Of a stretch of DNA of 64,000 nt, positions 57,758 to 64,000 are shown one piece after another; position 1 is the first letter of the stretch; the number at the start of each line of letters is the position of its first letter. The notes under the pieces are model-generated. The model was not told the origin of the DNA, ran no database searches, and worked only from the letters and a program-made list of their open reading frames with translations. Both the position numbers and the translations under genes were made by a program. Origin of the DNA: Hyalangium gracile (GTDB lineage: Bacteria > Myxococcota > Myxococcia > Myxococcales > Myxococcaceae); assembly GCF_020103725.1 (NCBI RefSeq), contig NZ_JAHXBG010000004.1, forward strand, positions 124,001 to 188,000. The letters are read 5' to 3'.

Positions 57758-58963
57758 TCACGGCGTCACGGTGGCGACGAACTTCGTCTTCCCATCCTCC
57801 ACCTTGAGCACCACCGCCTGCTTCTCCGCGTCCCGCTTGGCGTTGATGGTGATCTTCCCCGCCACGCCCGGGAAGTCCTTCGTCGCGGCGATGGCATCGC
57901 GCAGCGCCTTGCCCGACAGGTCCGGTGCCCGCTTCATCGCGTCCGCCGCCAGCTTCGTCGCGTCATACGCCAGCGCCGCCACGCTGTCCGGCAGCGAGCC
58001 GTAGGCCTTCTGGTACTTCTCGCTGAACTCCTTGAGCAGCGGGTCCGGGTTGTCCAGCGCGTAGTGGTTGGAGAAGTAGCTCCCGTTGAGCGCCGAGCCG
58101 CCCAGCTCGAAGAGCTTCTCGGACTCCCAGCCATCCCCGCCCAGCAGCGGCACCTGCAGGCCCAGCTCCCGCGCCTGCCGCGCAATCAACCCCACGTCCG
58201 TGTAGTACCCCGGCACGAACACCGCCTCCGGCTTCGCCCGCTTGATGGCCGTGAGCTGCGCCCGGAAGTCCGTGTCCCCCTTCGAGTAGCTCTCGTTGGA
58301 GATGATCTTCCCGCCCATCTTCTGGAACTCCGCGATGAACACCTCGGCCAGCCCGATGGAGTACGCGGCCTTGTTGTCCGTGAGCACCGCCACCTGGCTC
58401 AGCTTCAGGTTCTCCCGCGCGAACTTCGCCATCACCAGCCCCTGGAACGGATCGATGAAGCACACCCGGAAGATGTAGTCGCCCTTCTGCGTCACCTCGG
58501 GGTTCGTCGAGGTGTACGTAATCTGCGGCACCCCGGCCGCCTGCGCCTTCTCCGCCATCGCCATGGACACCGACGAGGCCGCCTCGCCGATGATCACCGC
58601 CACCTTGTCCTGGGCGATGAGCCGGGTGGTGGCCTGCGCCGCCTCCTCGGGCCTGCCCTGGCTGTCGTACACCCGCACCGCCAGCTTCTTGCCCTTCACC
58701 CCGCCGGCGGCGTTCACCTCGTTGATGGCCATCTCGATGCCGTTGCGCGCCGAGATGCCGAAGGTGGCCTCGCTGCCCGTGAGGCTGCCCACCTCCCCAA
58801 TGAGGATGGTGTCCGACTCAGCGGGCGGGCTCGCCTTGGCCTCGCCCGCCGGCGCGCCCGTCGAGGGAGCAGGCGCGGGCTGCGACTTCTTCTCGCAGGC
58901 CACCAGGGCCAGGGTCAGCACGGAGAGCAACAGCGAGGCGGAACGGCGCACGGGCAGGTGCAT
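57758..58963 (-). CDS. LivK-type substrate-binding lipoprotein
   Basis: 401 residues from ATG at 58963, with GGAGGAAG upstream; the open frame reaching to 59062 has no good start. Signal ends in a lipobox (LALVACEK), then a Pro/Ala linker. The Peripla_BP_6 fold is clear: ILIGEVGSLTGSEATFGISARNGIEMAINEVNAAGGVKGKKL, TRLIAQDKVAVIIGEAASSVSMAMA, VPQITYTSTNPEVT, YIFRVCFIDPFQG and SVAALAYDATKLAADAMKRA. These bind branched-chain amino acids or other small amides for an ABC transporter; no LivHMGF genes are in view. The real ligand is unknown. Confidence 0.9.
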   Translation of the reverse strand: MHLPVRRSASLLLSVLTLALVACEKKSQPAPAPSTGAPAGEAKASPPAESDTILIGEVGSLTGSEATFGISARNGIEMAINEVNAAGGVKGKKLAVRVYDSQGRPEEAAQATTRLIAQDKVAVIIGEAASSVSMAMAEKAQAAGVPQITYTSTNPEVTQKGDYIFRVCFIDPFQGLVMAKFARENLKLSQVAVLTDNKAAYSIGLAEVFIAEFQKMGGKIISNESYSKGDTDFRAQLTAIKRAKPEAVFVPGYYTDVGLIARQARELGLQVPLLGGDGWESEKLFELGGSALNGSYFSNHYALDNPDPLLKEFSEKYQKAYGSLPDSVAALAYDATKLAADAMKRAPDLSGKALRDAIAATKDFPGVAGKITINAKRDAEKQAVVLKVEDGKTKFVATVTP

Positions 58964-59078
58964 GGGGCGGACTTCCTCCAGAGGGCCCCCTCTCTTCACA
59001 CGTCCCCTCGACGGCTTCAACCTCGAAGCCCCTTGCCCACCCCCCCGACGGCCCACCGGCACCCCCCCTCATTTTAAT

Positions 59079-59103
59079 GTGGACCGATTTAGTACGGTTT
59101 AAG
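59079..59103. promoter_or_regulatory. Rrf2/IscR-type operator upstream of sufR
   Basis: The stretch with GGACCGATTTAGTACGGT fits the type 1 IscR consensus (GAC-x-R-WWW-Y-AGT) at most central positions: GAC, then GATTTAGTA. Imperfect arms ACCG/CGGT flank the AT-rich middle. It lies 54 bp before the sufR ATG, in the only AT-rich patch of this gap, and probably overlaps the promoter. The Rrf2-type regulator encoded next could bind here to regulate the whole suf operon. Confidence 0.55.
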
Positions 59104-59156
59104 TAGAGAGGCGCCGCGAGCCCGCGGAGTGCCCCGCGCACAGGAGAGGAAACCGG

Positions 59157-59635
59157 ATGTTCCGGATGAGCAAGATGACCGACTACGGCCTGGTGCTGCT
59201 GACCGAGCTGGCTCGGGACGAGGGCGCCACGCGCACCGCCCGCGAGCTGGCGGAGGCCACCCGGGTTCCTCTGCCCTCGGTGAGCAAGGTCCTCAAGGGG
59301 CTGCAGGGCGCCGGGGTGCTGGTGTCGCACCGTGGCGCCACGGGCGGCTATGGGCTGGCCCGGCCGGCCGCCGCCATCCCGCTCACGCAGATCATCACCG
59401 CCCTGGAAGGGCCCGTGGCCATCACCGAGTGCGTGCAGCACACCGGCACCGAGCCGGCCTGCGAGCTGGAGTCCGTCTGCCGCGTCCGGGGCCACTGGCG
59501 CGTCATCAACCAGGCCATCCATGACGCGCTGGGCCGGCTGACGCTGGCCGACCTGTGCGCCCCCACCCCGCGTGTCGAGCGCCTCGTCGGGCTGAACCTG
59601 CCCACGCGCCCGACCACCACCGGAGGGCTCTCCTG

Positions 59636-59636
<1 letters not shown>
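59157..59636 (+). CDS. sufR: Rrf2-family SUF operon regulator
   Basis: 159 residues; ATG with AGGAGAGG upstream. An N-terminal winged helix ([49 protein letters not shown]) is followed by the Rrf2 wing [16 protein letters not shown]. Three Cys at 92, 102 and 108 ([19 protein letters not shown]) match the spacing that binds an Fe-S cluster in IscR-like proteins. It heads the suf operon: its stop and the sufB ATG share one base (TGATG). With cluster bound it most likely represses the operon, losing repression when clusters are scarce. An operator-like site lies upstream. Confidence 0.92.
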
Positions 59637-61072
<1,436 letters not shown>

Positions 61073-61074
61073 AC

Positions 61075-61851
61075 ATGCTGCTGAGCGTTCGCAATCTGCA
61101 CGCGCGCATCGGGGACAAGGAGATCCTCAAGGGCATCGACCTGGAGATCCAGCCGGGCGAGGTGCACGCCATCATGGGCCCGAACGGCTCGGGCAAGAGC
61201 ACGCTCTCCCAGGTGCTCGCCGGCCGCGAGACGTACAAAGTCACCCAGGGCGAGGTGCGCTTCGACGGGAAGGACCTGCTGGCCCTGTCGCCCGAGCAGC
61301 GCGCCACGGCGGGCGTGTTCCTCGCCTTCCAGTACCCGGTGGAGATTCCGGGCGTGGGCAACCTCCACTTCCTGCGCACGGCGCTCAACGCGCAGCGGCG
61401 CACCCAGGGGCTGGAGGAGCTGGACGCCATGGACTTCCTCTCGCTGGCCAAGGAGCGGATGAAGCTGGTGCAGATGGACCAGGGCTTCCTCAACCGCTCC
61501 GTCAACGAGGGCTTCTCCGGCGGCGAGAAGAAGCGCAACGAGGTGTTCCAGATGGCGGTGCTCCAGCCGCGCCTGGCCATCCTCGACGAGACGGACTCGG
61601 GCCTGGACATCGACGCGCTGCGCATCGTCGCGGGCGGAGTGAACGCGCTGCGCTCGAAGGACCGGGGCATGCTCGTCATCACCCACTACCAGCGGCTGCT
61701 GGACTACATCGTCCCGGACAAGGTGCACGTGATGGCGGCCGGGCGCATCGTCCTGTCCGGCGGCAAGGAGCTGGCGCTGGAGCTGGAGAAGAAGGGCTAC
61801 GCGTGGGTGGAGCGGCTGGCTCCGCAGGCGGGACGGGAGGCACGCCCGTGA
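61075..61851 (+). CDS. sufC: Fe-S assembly ATPase SufC
   Basis: 258 residues. Walker A GPNGSGKS at 35-42 (HAIMGPNGSGKSTL), Q-loop VFLAFQYPVEIPGV, signature FSGGEKKRNEV, Walker B LAILDETDSGLD and H-loop VITHYQRLLDYI. The DETDSGLD and VEIPGV variants are typical of SufC. It drives conformational changes of the SufBCD complex by ATP hydrolysis and has no membrane part. Its stop overlaps the GTG start of sufD by 4 bp. Confidence 0.97.
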   Translation: MLLSVRNLHARIGDKEILKGIDLEIQPGEVHAIMGPNGSGKSTLSQVLAGRETYKVTQGEVRFDGKDLLALSPEQRATAGVFLAFQYPVEIPGVGNLHFLRTALNAQRRTQGLEELDAMDFLSLAKERMKLVQMDQGFLNRSVNEGFSGGEKKRNEVFQMAVLQPRLAILDETDSGLDIDALRIVAGGVNALRSKDRGMLVITHYQRLLDYIVPDKVHVMAAGRIVLSGGKELALELEKKGYAWVERLAPQAGREARP

Positions 61852-63176
61852 GCGCGGGGCTCCAGCACTACCTCGACGTGGCCCAGCGCTTCCAGGCGGA
61901 GCAGGCCGCGAGCTCGCCCCTGTGGCTGCGCACGCTCCGGGAGCAGGGCCTCGAGCAGCTTTCGCGCCAGGGCTTCCCCACGGCGCGGCACGAGGACTGG
62001 AAGTACACGGATGTGGCGCCCATCGTCTCGCGGCCCTTCGCGCCCCTGGCCGTGGGCTCGAAGGTGGAGCTCCAGGCGCGGGTGGCGCAGCTCGCGCTGC
62101 CGGGGCCCCGGCTCGTCTTCGTGGATGGCCGGCTCTCGCCGGAGCTGACCTCCCTGGAGGGGCTGGCCGCCGGGGTGACGGTGAAGCCGCTGCGTCAGGC
62201 CATCCGGGAGGACGCGGAGGCGCTGGAGGCGGTGCTCGGCCGGAGGGCTCGCGCCGAGGCGCACCCCTTCGTCGCGCTCAACCTGGCGCTCCTGGACGAG
62301 GGGGCCTTCGTGCACGTGCGGCCGGGCGCCGTGGCCCCGGGCCCCGTGCAGCTCGTCTTCCTGGCCTCCGGCGCGGACGCGACGCCGGTGCTCTCCAGCC
62401 CGCGCGTGGTGGTGGTGGCGGGCGCCAACAGCGAGGCCTCGCTGGTGGAGCTGTACGCCGGAGCGGAGGGCAGCGCCTCGTTCACCAACGCGGTGACGGA
62501 GGTGGTGCTCGGCGAGAACGCGCGGCTGCACCACTACAAGCTCCAGGTGGAGCCGGACGCGGCCTTCCACGTCGCGAGCCTCCACGCCGAGCAGGCGCGC
62601 GACAGCCGGCTGGCCTCCCACGCCTTCGCGCTGGGCGGGGCGCTGGCGCGCAACGAGGTGAGCTCGGTGTTCGCGGGCGAGGGCGGCGAGTGCGTGCTCA
62701 ACGGGCTCTATGTCGGGCGCGGCACGCAGCACCTGGACAACCGCACGGACCTGGACCACGCGATGCCTCGCTGCACCAGCCGCGAGCTGTACAAGGGCGT
62801 GCTGGATGGGCGCTCGCGAGGCACCTTCCACGGGCGCGTGCTGGTGCGCCCGGACGCGCAGCGCACGGACGCGAGCCAGACGAACCGCAACCTCCTGCTC
62901 TCGGAGGAGGCGCTGGTGGACACGCGCCCGCAGCTGGAGATTCTCGCGGATGACGTGAAGTGCGCGCACGGCGCGGCGGTGGGTCGGCTGGACGAGCAGG
63001 CTCTCTTCTACCTGCGGGCCCGGGGCATTCCCAAGGCCGAGGCGGAGCGGCTGCTCACCTACGCCTTCGCCAGCGAGGTGGTGGGCGCGGTGCGCCTGGA
63101 GCCTCTCCGGGCCCGGGTGGAGCAGATGCTGGCGGCGCGGTTGCCGGGCGGAGCCTGGCGGGAGGTGGTGGCATGA
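61848..63176 (+). CDS. sufD: Fe-S assembly protein SufD
   Basis: 442 residues from a GTG overlapping the sufC stop. The start HYLDVAQRFQAEQ and ARHEDWKYTDVAPI are typical of SufD. The beta-helix core and C-terminal region are complete: LNGLYVGRGTQHLDNRTDLDHAMPRCTSRELYKGVLDGRSRGTFHGRVLVRPDAQRTDASQTNRNLLLSEEALVDTRPQLEI, with KCAHGAAVGRLDEQALFYLRARGI. SufD pairs with SufB, and its conserved His (CAHG) is involved in iron entry. It has an ATGA overlap with sufS. Confidence 0.95.
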   Translation: MSAGLQHYLDVAQRFQAEQAASSPLWLRTLREQGLEQLSRQGFPTARHEDWKYTDVAPIVSRPFAPLAVGSKVELQARVAQLALPGPRLVFVDGRLSPELTSLEGLAAGVTVKPLRQAIREDAEALEAVLGRRARAEAHPFVALNLALLDEGAFVHVRPGAVAPGPVQLVFLASGADATPVLSSPRVVVVAGANSEASLVELYAGAEGSASFTNAVTEVVLGENARLHHYKLQVEPDAAFHVASLHAEQARDSRLASHAFALGGALARNEVSSVFAGEGGECVLNGLYVGRGTQHLDNRTDLDHAMPRCTSRELYKGVLDGRSRGTFHGRVLVRPDAQRTDASQTNRNLLLSEEALVDTRPQLEILADDVKCAHGAAVGRLDEQALFYLRARGIPKAEAERLLTYAFASEVVGAVRLEPLRARVEQMLAARLPGGAWREVVA

Positions 63177-64000
63177 GCGGGGCTCGACTCAACGTGGCGA
63201 AGGTGCGCGCGGACTTCCCCATCCTCCAGCAGGAGGTGCGGGGCCGGCCGCTGGTGTACCTGGACAGCGCCGCCTCCGCGCAGAAGCCGCGGGCGGTGAT
63301 TGACGCCATCACGAACTTCTACACGCACGACAACGCCAACGTGCACCGCGGGGTGCACTTCCTCTCCGAGCGCTCCACCGTCGCCTTCGAGGCCGCGCGC
63401 GAGAAGGTGGCCCGCTTCCTCCACGCGAAGGACTCCAAGGAGATCGTCTTCGTGCGCGGCACCACCGAGGCCATCAACCTGGTGGCGCAGACCTTCGGTC
63501 GCAAGAACATCGGCCCGGGCGACGAGGTGCTCATCACCGGCCTGGAGCACCACGCCAACATCGTCCCCTGGCAGATGCTCTGCGAGCAGCAGGGCGCGAA
63601 GCTCAAGAACATCCCGGTGAACGCGGACGGAGACCTGGCTCTGGACCGGTTGGACGAGCTGCTCACGCCGCGCACCCGCATCCTCGCGCTGACGCACGTC
63701 TCCAACGCGCTGGGCACGGTGGTGCCGGTGAAGGAGCTCATCCGCCGGGCGCACGCCAAGGGCATCCCGGTGCTGGTGGACGGGGCGCAGGCGGTGACGC
63801 ACTTCCCCGTGGACGTGGTGGACCTGGACTGCGACTTCTACGCCTTCTCCGGGCACAAGCTCTTCGGGCCCATGGGCATCGGCGTCCTCTACGGCAAGAA
63901 GGAGCGCCTGGAGGCCATGCCTCCGTACCAGGGCGGCGGGGACATGATCCTCTCCGTGACGATGGAGAAGACCCTCTACAACCGAGTGCCCTACCGCTTC
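63173..64000 (+). CDS. sufS: cysteine desulfurase SufS (cut by window end)
   Basis: The first 276 codons are present; the gene continues past 64000. Class V aminotransferase fold: VRADFPILQQEVRGRPLVYLDSAASAQKP, NVHRGVHFLSERST, FVRGTTEAINLVAQ, LEHHANIVPWQ, the PLP-phosphate/ring contacts VDGAQAVTHFPVDV and PLP-binding Lys229 in FSGHKLFGP. The active-site Cys lies near residue 360 and is outside the window. SufS takes sulfur from L-cysteine and passes it to SufE or SufU; which partner is used here is not visible. Overlaps sufD by 4 bp, last visible gene of the operon. Confidence 0.95.
   Translation, partial: MSGARLNVAKVRADFPILQQEVRGRPLVYLDSAASAQKPRAVIDAITNFYTHDNANVHRGVHFLSERSTVAFEAAREKVARFLHAKDSKEIVFVRGTTEAINLVAQTFGRKNIGPGDEVLITGLEHHANIVPWQMLCEQQGAKLKNIPVNADGDLALDRLDELLTPRTRILALTHVSNALGTVVPVKELIRRAHAKGIPVLVDGAQAVTHFPVDVVDLDCDFYAFSGHKLFGPMGIGVLYGKKERLEAMPPYQGGGDMILSVTMEKTLYNRVPYRF

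Overview
The window is high-GC bacterial chromosome, very probably from a myxobacterium of the Cystobacterineae (Archangium / Cystobacter / Hyalangium / Stigmatella type). The evidence is the gene content: three Ser/Thr kinases of myxobacterial type, a DUF2381 (TIGR02268, 'Myxococcus xanthus paralogous family') gene beside one of them, a DUF3396-type immunity protein, many lipoproteins, and DUF4388/TPR and coiled-coil proteins. I name the taxon from family content only, with no database search.

Layout. 0-6.2 kb: two secreted proteins (DUF3142 and a large unknown), a VOC protein, and a histidine kinase / NtrC-type regulator operon. 6.3-13.3 kb: a tight operon of a CotH-kinase lipoprotein, a VTC (polyphosphate polymerase fold) protein, an OprO/OprP-like porin, a thymidylate-kinase-like P-loop protein fused to about ten 27-residue repeats, and a DUF4956 membrane protein. 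This is the best candidate here for a poorly described system. 13.3-18.5 kb: a Ser/Thr kinase with a deleted N-lobe, a gene remnant, and an RsbQ hydrolase translationally coupled to a PAS-containing hybrid kinase. 18.7-25.5 kb: MshEN/HEAT protein, RDD protein, GlsB/YeaQ protein, RsmE and a GntR/FadR-type regulator. 25.7-31.5 kb: asparaginase, two Mpo1-like proteins, an AraC regulator, PrmA and two lipoproteins. 31.7-36.6 kb: a two-CXXCH secreted protein with a probable carbohydrate-binding module, its DUF1501 partner, and an AAA ATPase. 36.6-41.6 kb: a lipoprotein toxin candidate and DUF3396 immunity pair, fossil remains of a second such unit, a kinase and a DUF2381 protein. 41.8-47.6 kb: a restriction island with two Eco29kI-type systems and Vsr, then an AT-richer stretch with an inverted-repeat-bounded cassette and a frameshifted gene. 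47.6-59.0 kb: M16 protease, coiled-coil protein, HemW, TPR and DUF4388 proteins, a kinase and a LivK-like lipoprotein. 59.1-64.0 kb: the suf operon (sufR-B-C-D-S), with sufS cut by the window end.

Three copies of a ~140-bp dispersed element (near 6.4, 18.6 and 24.7 kb) share a covarying palindrome whose half-sites resemble FadR/GntR operators. One copy lies inside the 3' end of the GntR-type gene itself. No rRNA, tRNA or CRISPR array was seen.
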